Shown in pieces: positions 32,641 to 45,235 of a stretch of 64,000 bases of DNA; the first letter of the stretch is position 1, and each line of letters opens with the position of its first letter. The notes under the pieces were generated by a model. That model was not told the DNA's origin and made no database searches. It saw only the letters and a list, made by a program, of their open reading frames with translations. The position numbers and the translations under genes were made by a program. The stretch covers positions 154,814,001 through 154,878,000 of the forward strand of contig JBITNC010000001.1 of NCBI GenBank assembly GCA_050084985.1, read 5' to 3'. The DNA is from Nageia nagi (taxonomy: Eukaryota > Pinophyta).

Positions 32641-33912
32641 TATCGAAGGGAGCACCAACCCCTAATTTATTAATAACAACTAAAAGTAGCACTAATCCCC
32701 CTTGGTCAAGTGCCAACTTGATAAATTCTAGAAATAATATTTTTTTCTAACTTACCAATTCTATTATAGAAGATCCTCATTGTTCTAGCTCAACATTTTT
32801 CACTTTTGGCTATCTCTATTAGAAATATGAAGTCAATCCCCATAGCCTCCATTCTACCCTTATTATCAATCTATTACAACTTATTTTTCAATATTATTCT
32901 ACTTAGACAATTAAATTTAACCCCAACATATCTTAATCTCAACTTAGTACATTAAAAAGCTCCCTATTTTATTTACATTACAACTTTATTTTTCTTCCTA
33001 GTATGTTATACGATAATAGAAATTACTTCAACTTCCCTAACAATCTGACTTCTAGTTCATGATCCTCATAGGAATGTAATCAATGGAATATATAGTATCT
33101 AACCCTTCAACTTATTAACTATTTAAATTATGATCTATACTAATTGCATGTGTCAATTATACAAAATATGCATAAGCAATTGCACCTTCACATAAGGTTT
33201 GGATTATCTGTAAAAAACTTGAACCTTTTGCATAATGCCTTTAGCCTCCTCAAGTGTCTTTCCATATAAGCCTATCTCTTTTTGCATAAGCCATTAACTT
33301 TCTACATAAGTTATTGCTTATCCACATAAGATCTCACTTCTCCATATAATACCATTCCTTTCTGCATAAGGTAAATCTTCTATGCATAAGACTTGTCTAC
33401 ATCATCTGCATTCTCCTTGAGGTAATTTGCATCCTAGATGCAACTTTGTTTGATTTTGGTAGAGATCTGATATAATTAATATGAATAAACTTTTCTAGAA
33501 TTATGTTAAAATAGAATATGATATACTCCATCCATTTTAACACTTGTTAATTCTCATAGAGATTTGGCAGACCCAAGTAGATCAAATTTCATTGGAATAA
33601 AGATGAAATCAAATAACTTCATTTCTTAAAAATTTTACTGAAAAATATATTTTCAACTTCGTAGATGTTTGGTAGATTGAAATAGACCAAATTCCATCAA
33701 AATAATGGAGAAATAGTTTTTCTAGAATAGTGCATTTTCCTCTTCATTATATTTTGACAAGTCTATCCAAATCTAGATGCCTTTAAATACTATCAAAACT
33801 CTGACAAAATGTCTCCTAGTAAATCTTCTTTCTTGCTTCACATAAGGCATCCTTTGACAATAATGAGGCTCATAATCTCCTTTGATAATAATTATAACAC
33901 CATAGGCCAACA
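32641..33912 (-). repeat. 5' LTR of the SIRE-like element, right part
   Basis: Aligns with 22870-24109 and ends ATAGGCCAACA like the 3' LTR. It includes the phased array 33265-33390. Confidence 0.88.
33265..33390. repeat. 20-bp phased CATAAG motif array (5' LTR)
   Basis: CATAAG or a variant (TATAAG, TATAAT) starts at 33265, 33285, 33305, 33325, 33345, 33365 and 33385, exactly every 20 bp. That is one unit more than in the 3' LTR. Confidence 0.82.
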
Positions 33913-34770
33913 CTTTTCTTATGTATTTATTCAAATATGAGCCTAAAAAAGTAATCAAATAAATTCATGAAGCTCTAAGTGGTGGTAATTTATGGTAAGT
34001 CCATATTTCATAAGCTTTTGATATTAGGTTATTGTTGGACATAAATTGAAAATACTAAATTGTTCATTTTATAAAATATGTGAAATACTAAAATCATTCT
34101 AATATACAACTTATTCCATCCTAAGGGCTCCACAAAATGCTTTCCCCTTGGCCATTCTTAGTTTAGGCTATTTATGTAGTTGGATTGATCAATCAAATTC
34201 CAAGAGAGGGATACAATTCATCATCATAATCATAACATATTTCACATGGTGGGTTGAAAAAACTCCCATAAGGTCCTAAAAATAACCCTAAATTATAAAC
34301 TTCCTAGATGATCAAATCATAACCAGATTTGGAGTATGATCTAAAATGATGGATAATGGACCAAACCTAAGAAATGAAGCATTAAGGTACTTTTGTGAGT
34401 TATTCCATTTTCAATGAAATTTTTATTCCTTATATGAAACCCAAGTCAATATTTATGTTGAGGAAACTAATAAAACCATTAACAAGGTTCTTTGTAAAAA
34501 AATTTAGAAGCATGGAAAGGATTGGCATGAGTAGTTATCATGTGCTTTGTGTGAATATAGAACAAGTATAAGATCAACTAAAAGGTGTAGCCCATACTCT
34601 CTTATCCATGGATATGAAGTTATTTTTACCTTTGAGCTGCAAATATCATCCTTGATGATTTCTCTTAAAGGCATCATATGTATATTGTCATGATTGTTTT
34701 AGTTCTTTGCTTTATTTTTCTCTCTCATGGATGGCTATTAGCACTAATAAGTGAATGTAAACTAGCCTAT
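33913..34770 (+). pseudogene. Tat-like integrase, broken
   Basis: This continues the pol frame cut at 22642. KYEPKKVIK, a stop, IHEALSGGNLW (about 33937-34000) matches the segment before the zinc finger. In the core, RGIQFIIIIITYFTWWVEK (about 34206-34262) corresponds to 'kGh.FIlvaiDYFTKWvEa', with the catalytic Asp changed to Thr. DNGPN (about 34348) corresponds to 'tDnGs.F'. TNKTINKVLCKKI (about 34470-34510) and WHE, a stop, LSCALCEYRTSIRSTK (about 34522-34580) match the core C-terminal helix region. Many stops. Confidence 0.78.
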
Positions 34771-37700
34771 TATGAAATATTGTTAGGCCATTGATTAATA
34801 TTTTTAAGTATTTTATTAAATTAGTTGGAATAAATCAATTTAAGTTTTATCAAGATGAAGAGTTACCACCCAAATTTGGTTACTTTGTATAGAAAAGATA
34901 TTAATGGTTCCAATAAGGATGGTGAGTAAATCAAAAATACTTATATGGATATTAAAATTTGGGTAGATGAAACTTAGGAAATGGATATTAAAACTAATAA
35001 ATATATAATTATGAACTTAAATGATAAATAAATATTAGATACTCATAGTGGAAAAAATGATGCTTTATAAGGTTTTCTTTATCCACTTCAAGCCCAAGTC
35101 ATAGCCTTTATCCACTATTAATCCATCAACTTTTCATGTTTATCCATTTTAACCACATGAGTTAAATAAGTTTATAAATATGTTTATAGTGACTAAAATA
35201 TCATAGTTCAATTAGACTAATGCTTTAAATTATTTGGAGGAAGATACAAAGGGTAAGTGGAGATTATTCAATGTAGTATAGATTGAAAAGAATGAATTAA
35301 TAATTGGAAAGATACATCTATAAGGAGATATAGGTCAATTAATGTTATTTACAAAATCTCATTTGAAGGTACTTCCATTCATAAGGTTGGTCATAACTCA
35401 AGTCATATTTTGGTTAAGAATTTTGATAAATCATACAAGAAGATTATTAAAGTGGAAAAGAACAAATATCTATATGAGGTGTAAAAGAAGAAATCATTAG
35501 AATTATAAGTAAATTTGTTGAGCTCACTAATGCTTTAACTAATTTAAATTCATAGAATAAAGAACATAAGGATTTTTCATTCTCAATATAAAAATCTCAA
35601 ATATGACCATAATAAGTTCCTAAATGAACATATTTAGTTGCAAAAAGATGTCAATAGGAAAGAGAAGCAAATAACACAAAGTTATAAAAACATGTATAGA
35701 TTGCAAAACATAGGCCCAAAAGCATTATGGAATATGAGTTGCTTGGCATAAAATAGTATATATTGGAGACCATTTTAAATATATCTCCACACTTTGTAGA
35801 GATAATAGATTGTGGAAAACAAGTAGATGGCATATTATCAAAAGTAAAAAAAATACCATAGCAATGCATATTATCATTTCAAATGTCAATAAAAATGCGC
35901 TTGATCTAATGAATAATTTGATAGCTAATGCTCCAAAAGATATGATATTAAAAATAAAAGTTGGAATAAGGAGAAGTCTATTGACAAAGATCACTATTAT
36001 CATAAATACCCTCAAGTTGATAGATAAAGTATAAAAACTATTATGGTATTGCAAGACAAATCCTATGATATTAAACAAATACTCAACCTCTCAACTATAT
36101 AAGGACTTTCATATTTTTAGATCCAAAAGATTATTACAATACCCTCATATGAATGGGTAACATATTTTTATAATAACATGAATCTACCTTCCATATCTTA
36201 AAACTTGAAAACCTTATTGTCTAACATATTATTTGTTAAGTAAATAAGATAATAAATAACATCAAGAGTTATTTTAAAATTTAGTACTATTTCATACCAA
36301 AACATTTTTGATTTGGAGGAAATATAAAATGATATTTAGGTAATAATAGTTTATACAAATTTTGAAATTGTATGAATAAAAGGATCCATTCAAGTGTCCA
36401 AGAGCTTAAGTATAGTGTGATTAGCATAATAGACTAATTAGCCAAACCAATGAATAAGGTTGAGTTTTATTTTTTATAAGAACAAATATGAAGGAGCCAC
36501 TAGAAATGTTAATATTAAATAATCTATTATTTCCTTCTTTAATAATTTCATTCATTATTCTCTTATTTTCCAAAATATTTCATTCCTTATTCTTTTGGAT
36601 AATAAATACCATTGAATAACATCTTTTAACATCCTTGTGCTAGGATCTAAAGTTCATTCTACACACCAAATGGAACTCCATCTTAAAATCCATGTGTGAT
36701 AAAGTTTATATTCGTTAGCCTTGCATGGTATCCTTACATTCTTAGCTTAGACTATATTTTTCACAAAGTATAAGCCTAAATTCAATTCTAAAAAGGATTT
36801 AATACTTATATATTATTTTAAGGTTATAAATATGGATTTTTTCAGTAAGTATGCACAAAGTTGAAGAATAAGTATTTTTTCACTAACTTTGAACAAAAAG
36901 ATAAGGAAAAGTCTCAAAATTTAATGAATGATGATAGTCAATGGAGATAATTATTTCACTAAAAGATCCATTGAAGGAAACAAAATCTAAAGTATGAAGA
37001 ATTCATTTTCCACTAATTTTGGTTAAAAATTAGAGAGGTAAGATATAAGGTTGGTAGAAGATGATGGTTGATGAAGATTTGTACTCATTAGCTAGGAAAA
37101 TGGCTAGAGAGAAATAAATAGCTAATAATAATATTGATTTTGAACCAAAGAGAGATATAAGCATGCAAAATTCAATAAAGATAAAAATTTACCAAGAAAG
37201 TAAAAATAAGATTTTCATTAATATTTATATCAAATCAAGTAAATAGTTAAATAAATTCAAATCAAATGATAGAAATTGATGGGCTAAGGGTTTCAATAAT
37301 TTTAAGTATAAGGAATAAAAGTATATTTTTGGACCAACAAAAATGAAAATTTTACCTTAAGAGAGAAAGGTTTAATTTACACATTCAAAACCAATCAAGG
37401 AGTGATCTAAGATATAATTAATCTTAAAAGTATTTAGTATGCCTCCTACTCATGATAGTTAAAAATTGATTTAGAAGATTTGATAAATATGCAAGTATAC
37501 AATTTATAGTTTACTAAAAGTAGTCATAGTAGTAAATAGAAACAACAAATGGTAGAAAGGTTGATAGGAGTCAAACCTATATATTAAAAGCAATAGAATT
37601 CAATAAGTATATAAAAATATCATAGCTCAACACTCGTAAGAGTAAAAAAATTATCAATGTTGTGATAAATTGAACATAAAGATAAGATTATATATTGATC

Positions 37701-37930
37701 AAATAAAGAGAATACCTCTATTATGTAATTATTTTCTTCTACATACTATATTTTAATAGTTAGAGAAATTATCTTGTAAAATTTTATACATAGGGAAAAA
37801 AGTAATGTTAAAGTGTTGGATCACTATACATGTTTTCCCTTTGTACCCTATTATATACTCTCTATTCTTATCAATGAAGATGTTATTTCCCTTAAATACT
37901 ATAAGTGAGTTTGTTATTTATTTTTTACTA
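34771..37930. other. A+T-rich stretch, no identified gene
   Basis: Follows the Tat-like integrase on the + strand. A weakly coding-like stretch lies at about 35480-35760 (+): EEIIRIISKFVELTNALTNL, and further on NEHI, a stop, LQKDVNRKEKQITQSYKNMY. It is charged and helix-forming, with stops at possible Gln codons. It could be the 3' end of the Tat-like element, but no LTR was found. The rest (36200-37930) shows nothing recognisable. Confidence 0.4.
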
Positions 37931-37935
37931 ATATA

Positions 37936-38986
37936 TGATGGTGTCAATACATCATTTAGTTTATCATATCCAGGGTTGGTCTCCTAAGGCTATATGCAAC
38001 TGATACTCTACACTAAATACTATGGATCTAATGAAATAGTAACTTCTATTAGAAATATACTAAACTTTCCATAATTAATCATACATACATAAAAAAATTT
38101 AAATAAATATTGCAGTACAAAATGTAAAATACTAAATTAAATAAATAAAGATTAGAGAATACAATTGGTTAGAGTGGACCCTAAAAAATATAAACTTTAC
38201 ATAAACTTCAGAGTTTTACAAGTCATAATGGTAGCTAGTTATCCTTCTTATGAAACAAAAAGGCTAATTCATTCTCAAAAATTTAAGAAACTCTTAGATG
38301 CTAATTCATTAAATTCTTGGACTTATAGGTTTATTTGTAACAAAATCGTAATTTAGCCTATGACTCATTTAGATATGTATAGAAAGAAGATTAAGTATCT
38401 AGCTTGGTAACAAATCTTTAGACTTAGTCAACCTTAAGTTTATCTTGAATTTATTTTTATGCATTCCTTTTTATCCACTTCTTTAAGTTCATTAGCTATA
38501 CTTTCAAAACATAATGTTGAAATCTATTGCAATCTTCTGCTAGAGTTGTGGAAGAATATATAGAGTGACACCTAGGAAATAGAACACTTCATGCCACCAT
38601 GTTTTATTTATGAAACTTCCTATTAGAGATTCTGATGTTGTCTCTTCTTGAACACATTTTGAAGTTAGTCATTCCTTAGTTAATTATAGAGTTTGAGCAT
38701 TCTGAAACTATCTTTGAAGTTTTTCCATTCAAAAATAATTCAAAATTATTTTTCACTTAGATCACATTATTGTTACTTAATGTAAAATATGAACATTCAA
38801 AATTGAAATATAATAATAATAACTAACAACATTTAATTAATGAATATAAAAGCAAATATGTATTCACTTATAAATATAATAGTTATATAAGTTAAAACAT
38901 AATAATAATATCTCATAGTGTTTCAAGTAACAAAATACATTCAAATAATTATGATAAAAAAAATGATATCATTTCTTACCTTATCA
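37936..38986 (-). repeat. 3' LTR of the Athila-like element
   Basis: Aligns with 54546-55674 throughout (for example CTATGGATCTAATGAAATAG in both). Plus-strand ends are TGATGGTGTCAA and CCTTATCA. Confidence 0.9.
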
Positions 38987-39129
38987 TTATACCCAACTTA
39001 AAATATTGCTACTCCTAAAGTAATCAAAAATCCATTTGTTCTTGAACTATCTATTCACCTTCCTTATTATTCTCACTATACTATATTGCATTATTTGAAT
39101 CATTGGAGAACTTGATCAATTGATTTAGG

Positions 39130-41720
39130 TCATAAGATTGTATTATTTCATATATGTGTTATCTTGTACCTGCATGAAACTTTATATTATTAGTAAACCA
39201 ATTAGGTTTATCCTATGGATACCATAGTCCTCTAGTAGTTTTGATGTTCAACATCCATGTTTTGAAGCCTAAATCATCTTAAGTCTGAAAATATCCCAAT
39301 GTTGGTGCTAGATGCAAAATTATAGGAGGTGTATAATGTTGGCCATACCAATTTAGAAGATTATCCCTAATGTACCTAATCAATGCTTCAAATCTCTTTT
39401 TGTTATAGTTAAGATTCCTCAAATTGATTATCTCCATCTTCTTATGCTCTTGTGTCCATATATTCCATCTCATTATACATGCTTGTAAGGCCCTTTCAAA
39501 ATTTCTATCAATACCACTCTAATAGCATTATAAACAAATCTTAAACATAGCTTTATACCTATCTATATTATTCTCTTTGGTAAGGACTATTTTAAAACTA
39601 GATTTTTTTTATTGCTAAATACATAGGTTGCTATCGAATGAAGAAAGTGTCTTGATATGTTCTTTTTTTCTATATTCTTTTGTTTCATTGCCCCACTTGA
39701 TATGATTTAGGAAGACTGATACAAAATCCTATAACTAAATGTCCCTAATATAAAAGCAATGGAAAAACCTTGTATTTCCATTTAAAATGAAATTATGCAT
39801 GTAAAATTTACACATCAAAAACTTTTCTTCTCCCTTGCTTAAAAATAAATAAAAAGAAACAAATTAGCATCATCAACATTGTATGAAAGACTCTACTTAA
39901 TTCATCTAACTTGCCATCTGAGAAACTATTATTTTAAGTACATGTTGTACAACATTGAAGATTGTTTCAATTGTACAACTTCTTTAAATATGTAACAAAG
40001 ATCTATTATAGCTTTTCTTGATTAAATGCACAAGATTAACCTCTTATTTAAGTATTTTAAATGCTTTAGAATGTTCCTCATGTTTGTTTGTTAGTTGTAT
40101 CATAAGATCTATATTTTGAAGATTTATATTTTTAATTTATTTATGTTATTATTCAAGTGATTTTGACACTTGTTGAATAATAGTATCCTCCCCTTCTACA
40201 ACTAGATGAGCTAGCTTCACATTCTGAAGTTGAACTTTTAATTCTTTAGTTGTTCTATATTTATCCTCAAGTTCTAAATTTCTCAAGGTTAATTATGTGC
40301 ATTATCTTACTAACTTATCATTTTCAATCTTCAATTTACTTTTCATAGCATTTATTTTTGCATTTTCCTCTTCCAAAAGATGAAGTTTGGATATGAGTTC
40401 ATGAATTGATATTTTAGGTTCTTTTGACATTTGTCCAGGTCCATCTATAATCATTTGGATAAAGTCTAATTCTATTTTATTCTATGGCTTTTGGATACTA
40501 ATTTCTTCTTCTTATACATAAAATTTTTCCATCTCTCCATTCTTTTTGTTAGGTTCATATTTCTTTTCTTTTGAGATTACCAATTGTTTAGGGGTTTCAA
40601 AGGCTATAAAATTACTAGAATCCTTTTGTTTTGGATTTTCCTTTCTACATTATTTTTAATTGTAGGAGTTAATGTTTGGACCACTTCTCTCTCCCTTAAC
40701 TGTATAGATATCCTCTTAAATAGAATGAAAATTTTGGCTTATCCTCATAACTCAAATTTATCACCTTTTCAACCTCTAGCTCCTTTCCTTTTGTAGACTT
40801 TCTCTACTCACTTTTGTGAATAGGGGTTGAATGGGATGTTGAAGGATCTTCAAGAATAATGAATTTATGTTGTGATTGTTCTTAATATTCATGTGACTCT
40901 CTATTTTCTTCTTTAGTATCATCCCATTTGGTACTAGTTGACCCTACTAATGATTTGAGTATGTACATACATATGGGATGAACCTCTATATTTATTCCAA
41001 ATTTAATTTCACTAGAGTTTTCTAAAGGTTCCTCCTACATGGTTGAGGTTCCTGATGCAAAGGATAGATCATACACTAAAAACTTATCCATAAATCTTGA
41101 CAATTAGTTTGGGTTAAGGAGTAGTCTTTACACAATAGAGTAATTAAACTATGGTGCTCTAGGGCTATGAGTTTATTTCTTGTATTAGCCCTAACCTTCC
41201 TAGACATATTCTATAGACTTTGATATAAAAACATTAGAATATTATAGTTTAGTTTTTACCTATACCTTAAATTAGTTACAACTTTAGGTGATGGCCCATT
41301 ATTGTTACATGTTTTACTTCATAAGTGAGTAATTTAACAATCCTCAATGTCAACTTTTGGCCATTGATATGGAAGAGTCTTTCTCTTTATCCCTTGTACA
41401 TGCATGGTTGTGATACATTTTTAGCCTTTTTTTCTCCTCTTTTATGGAATCTATCAAGCAAAACATAATACTACTCTCTTGTAATTAAATCTTCGCCAAC
41501 TGCAAAGAGTCCAAACATTGTAGCAATAGTTTGAATAGTAATAGGTATTGTTTAACCCTACAACTCTACAAAAGTTTCTTCAAATTTCTTGCAAAATCTA
41601 GAACTAGATGTTCATCAAATCCTTGGAACTTTTCAAATAATTTCAAAAGATGAAATTTCTAAAAAACTTGAACTCATTGTACTCTTTGGTTCTTTTTTCT
41701 TCTTTACCCCCATGTTTTTT
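39130..41720 (-). pseudogene. Extra coiled-coil reading frame between integrase and 3' LTR
   Basis: Not a known retrotransposon core gene. Reading right to left, a first block has TIPITIQTIATMFGLFAVGE (about 41560-41500), then DRFHKRGEKKAKNVSQPCMY. A second starts MDKFLVYDLSFASGTSTM (about 41091). A central coiled coil follows: ELISKLHLLEEENAKINAM (about 40405-40350) and ELEDKYRTTKELKVQLQNVK (about 40275-40215). The end block has FEALIRYIRDNLLNWYGQHY then TPPIILHLAPTLGYF (about 39395-39285). Many stops fall at plausible Gln positions, and several frameshifts occur. It holds the place where some Athila elements carry an envelope-like gene, but I see no signal peptide or clear membrane anchor. 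Function unknown. Confidence 0.6.
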
Positions 41721-42699
41721 CTTAAAAATTAGAGATCCTATCCTAAATTCCTTTTAAGGTTTTTTTTAATGCAAGTTGATAAATTTTTCTAATAGGTATA
41801 AATCATTATGTTCATTAATAACACACTATTATCATCCTTTCACCAACATGCATGATCCAATATCAAATTGGGTACTCACATATGATTTATTTATTCATTG
41901 TTAAGATTTTGATATCTATCATTTCCATGTGATGCACCTTAATTTATAATTGAATGATTTTGACTTGGATCATATGTAGACTGCTAAAATCATATTTAAA
42001 CTTAAATTAATTATTAAATCAAAAATAAATACCTCCATCATTAAATACACATCTTACAAGTGCTAGTTAACTAGATTTGACATGATTTATTGTTGACATG
42101 ACACATGATCAGTATTTATTCCTAATGCACTTGTTTCTTTGCCTAGGACAAATGACATGTCCTTGGTTGACATTTTGGATAGGTTCCTCTAAAGTGTTGA
42201 TTATTTTGAATCTTTATTTCTAAAGCTAGTTTTAGCCTTTAATGACTCTATAGTTACAATTTTGAAGCTATAACTAAAGATTATTTTCCTTTAGAATAAT
42301 CATTCCAAAAAGGACACATTTATTCTAAAGTAATGGTAAAACATCAAAACCAATGATATATACTTGAAATTTATCAGAATATTCAACTAATCTTTAGAAT
42401 ATGAAAGAATTATTTTTTTCTTTTCTTTTTTTTTATTTATTTTTTAGAAAGATACAATGAATGTTAGAAATAAAGGTTTTCACCTAGATAAATACCAATT
42501 TCTTGGTTTTCATTTATTTGACTACCTTTATGAGTAGTTCATTCAAAATATGTATTGATTCTAATTCTAAAATTAGCTTTATTATTCTACACTTTTGTAG
42601 ATCAAGGATGTTTGGTTGAGGAAGATAAATCTTTCTCAATCAAATATATTTCTTTTTCTAACTATTGGTGAATTCTTCTTTATTTATGGGCAGGGTGTA
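41721..42699. other. Spacer between integrase and extra frame
   Basis: A+T-rich with T-tracts near 42415-42440. No domain recognised in any frame. Confidence 0.45.
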
Positions 42700-43640
42700 A
42701 GGTCATAGTCGATGCCCATTTTCTAATATGACTATGTTAGAGTTGTCAATTGGATGGAGTTAAAATGTACCATTATCAAAGATTCGTAGAATTTGATATG
42801 GTCCCAGCCATCTAGTTTGCAGTTTCCCTTAGAAAGTTTGATACTTAGAATCAAACAATAAGGCACACTTTCTTATAGTGAATTCCACATATTTTAATTA
42901 TTTATCATGCCATATTTTTCTTTACTATTGAAAAATCTATGTATTATGTATATTTTAGCTCTATGATCATTTAGCTATAACAACTTGTTTTGTTGGGTTT
43001 TAGTTAGATCTAACCCAATTTTTATAGTTATTCTAAGAGTTTGAATATCAAATTATATTGTTAAAAAGGGCTTCTTTCCATACACTAGCTCATAATATGT
43101 AAACTCTATAGTTGATTTGCATATGACATCATACACCCAAACTACTTCAGAAAGTCTAGTTACCCAATCTTTCTTGTGATATGCTACTATTTTTGTAAGA
43201 ATATTTTCTACTTTTCTATTAGTCACCTCAACTAACCACTTGTTTAAGGATGATATGGTGAAGCTTTATTATGTTTAATCTGATAATGATTGATAAAATT
43301 CCTAATCATATTAGATATAAATTATGGTCCTTTATCTAATACTAAGAATTTGGGAGCTCCAAACTTCATCATAATACTTTTGTACAAAAAATTAGCTACT
43401 TTTTCTTTTTTAACTTGTGTAAAATCACATAGCTCTACCCATTTTGAGGTATAATTTGTCTAAATAAGAATATGCTTTATACCTCAATATGCTGGGTTGA
43501 TATGTCTAATGAATTCAATTCCCCATTGTTCAAAAGGTTCTAGAACAACTTGTGGATGTAATACCATTTGTGTAGTGACGTGGGTTATCATATTCTTTGA
43601 AATTGATCACATTGGTGTACATATTTATTTATATCTTTAT
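42700..43640 (-). pseudogene. Athila-like integrase, broken
   Basis: Catalytic core relic. EPFEQWGIEFIRHINPAY (about 43540-43490) includes the first-Asp region (family GiDfiGP, here GIEFIRH). VELCDFTQVKKEKVANFLYK (about 43440-43385) and MMKFGAPKFLVLDKGP (about 43372-43325) contain the second catalytic Asp. ASPYHP, a stop, TSG (about 43265) is the 'ayHPqTnGq' motif. The next segment (REVENILT-like, and 'WV..L.eVVWvY') is readable to about 43090. Stops lie at Gln codons and one frameshift is seen after 43250. Confidence 0.82.
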
Positions 43641-43855
43641 GTAGTGAAGGCCAATAATATCCCACTCCCATAACTTTATGGATTGTTCTTTTTTTTTTAA
43701 TAATGACCTCCTAATGGTTCATCATGATAAGCTTTTAAAACATCAAAAAATTCATCTTTTCTAATGCATATACTAAGAACATAGTTAGGTCCATATTTAA
43801 AGAGCATTCCATCTATCTATTTAAATGTTGAGGTTTCTCTGATCAAAATTTTCTT

Positions 43856-44400
43856 TTATTTTAAAGTGAAATGAACTAGAATTTTTCTTATTTCCAAGAA
43901 ATTAGCTATATCTACAAACCATGGTGTGTGTATAGAGATTACAAATAACCTTTCATAAGGAAATGATTCTTGTGCATGTTCATCATGTCTATTTCTATTT
44001 AGTCTAGACAAGAAGTTAGCTACAATATTAGCTTTTCTTGGTTTATCAATAATAGTGACATTGAATTCTTGTAATAAAAGTAACCACCTTATAATTATGT
44101 CATTTACCACCTATTTGTTCCTTATATATCTAATAGTAGCATGGTTTGTATGAATAAAAACTTGGTAACCAGTAATATAATATATGAATTTGTTGATGGC
44201 ATGTATTACTACCCAAAATTCTTTTTTTGAGTGGTGTAATTCCTTTCACCTCCCACTAAATTATTACTGATAAAATAGGTGGCATAATGTGTTTTATTCT
44301 AATCATTTTAGCCTAGTACTACTCAAATAGCATAATTTTATGCATTAGTATGAATGTGGAAAGGTAGCTTCTAATTCAGACCTCTCAACATAGGGGTAGA
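43856..44400 (-). pseudogene. Athila-like RNase H, broken
   Basis: RNase H relic. YQVFIHTNHATIRYI (about 44170-44125) corresponds to 'kviVyTDHaALkyL', and IIIRWLLLLQEFNVTIID (about 44096-44045) to 'RLiRWvLlLQEFDleI.D'. KANIVANFLSRL (about 44030-43995) is the conserved 'eNvvADhLSRl' ending. An 84-codon open stretch remains. The catalytic Asp of the TDH motif is Asn. Confidence 0.82.
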
Positions 44401-44678
44401 CATGAGTTTCTCTTTAATTACATGAAATACTTTTTCATAATTTATTTTCCATTAAAATTCATTATCTTTATGGAGTAATGATAATAATGGAGTTACAATC
44501 TTGCTAAAATTTGAAATGCATCTCTTACAATAGCAAGCATGTCCAAGAAAAATCCTAAAATCAATCTAATTTTTGGGAGATGGTAATTATTTGATAATCT
44601 CAACCTTATTTGGATCCACTTTTATTTCTTCAACAAATAGTGGTGTCCAAAAATAATCCCTTATTGCATGAGCATGAA

Positions 44679-45235
44679 TTATTTTTCATAACTTATTGAT
44701 AGATTGTATGTTTGACACCTTGCTAACACTTTTTCTAGATTATGTAATGCTTCTTCAAAGATATCACCATGTATAGTGAAATCATCTGTGTACACTTCTA
44801 AAAAATCATTAGTTAGATTAGAAAAAATGGCTAATATATCTCTTTGAAAATTTGCAAGATCATCACATAATCCAAATGGCAAAACTTGATAAGCAAAAGT
44901 TCTAGAAGCACAAGTAAATGTAGTCTTCTCTTGGTCTTTTTTCATAATTTGAATTTGATTATAACCATTGAAACCATCAAGAAATAAGAAATATTTCTTA
45001 CCTACAAGATTATCTAATATTTGATCAATGAATGGAAAAGGAAAATGATCCCTATAAGTAGCCTTAATCAAACATCTGTAATCCACACATATTCTCCATT
45101 TTCCATTTTTCTTAGAAACAAATACCAAAGGTGAAACCCAACTACTATCTAAGATAGGATATATGAATCCTAATTTTAATAATTTTTTAATTTGTGTTGT
45201 ACAATATCTCTTAGAGATGGATTTATCCATGTAGT
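44679..45235 (-). pseudogene. Athila-like reverse transcriptase (open over 183 codons)
   Basis: The best-preserved RT of the old elements. Motifs in order are LGFIYPILDSSWVSPLVFV (residues about 20-38), KWRICVDYRCLIKATYRDHF (44-63), PFIDQILDNLV (66-76), FLDGFNGYNQIQI (83-95), KTTFTCASRTFAYQVLPFGL (102-121) and FLEVYTDDFTIHG (143-155). The catalytic motif is YTDD where the family has xMDD or YVDD, with both Asp kept. The pattern with DHFPLPFIDQ and TTFTCPyGTFAY is that of Athila-type RT. Open over this domain, but flanking parts are broken. Confidence 0.9.

Larger units (their letters stand above)
22643..33912 (-). mobile_element. SIRE/Maximus-like Ty1/copia retrotransposon
   Basis: Minus-strand element with 3' LTR at 22643-24109 and 5' LTR at 29509-33912 (split by an insertion at about 29727-32640). 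Internal order from right to left is primer site, gag with zinc knuckle, coiled coil, protease/GAG-pre-integrase, integrase, RT, RNase H, polypurine tract. Integrase before RT identifies Ty1/copia. The long gag with a coiled coil after the knuckle, and the AAAGGGGGAGAT tract before TGTTGG, fit the SIRE/Maximus lineage. No clear target duplication is visible (CCAAG left, CTTTT right). Confidence 0.88.
17836..34770 (+). mobile_element. Tat-like Ty3/gypsy pol remnant, cut in three
   Basis: Three + strand pieces read in the order PR-RT linker, RT, RNase H, integrase, when the minus-strand copia-type insertions at 18109-20721 and 22643-33912 are left out. Sequence pattern (IDMIV near RT, a second-type RNase H with WTLYFDGS) is that of the Tat/Ogre/Athila clade. 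No LTR of this element was identified. Its left end abuts the chromovirus and its right end fades after about 34770. Confidence 0.75.

Noticed and set aside
22638-33917. Target-site duplication for the SIRE-like copia
   Set aside because: CCAAG and CTTTT do not match; I do not claim one.
35651-36078. Two overlapping minus-strand hydrophobic open frames
   Set aside because: Antisense of a Lys/Asn-rich A+T stretch; composition explains the apparent membrane segments.
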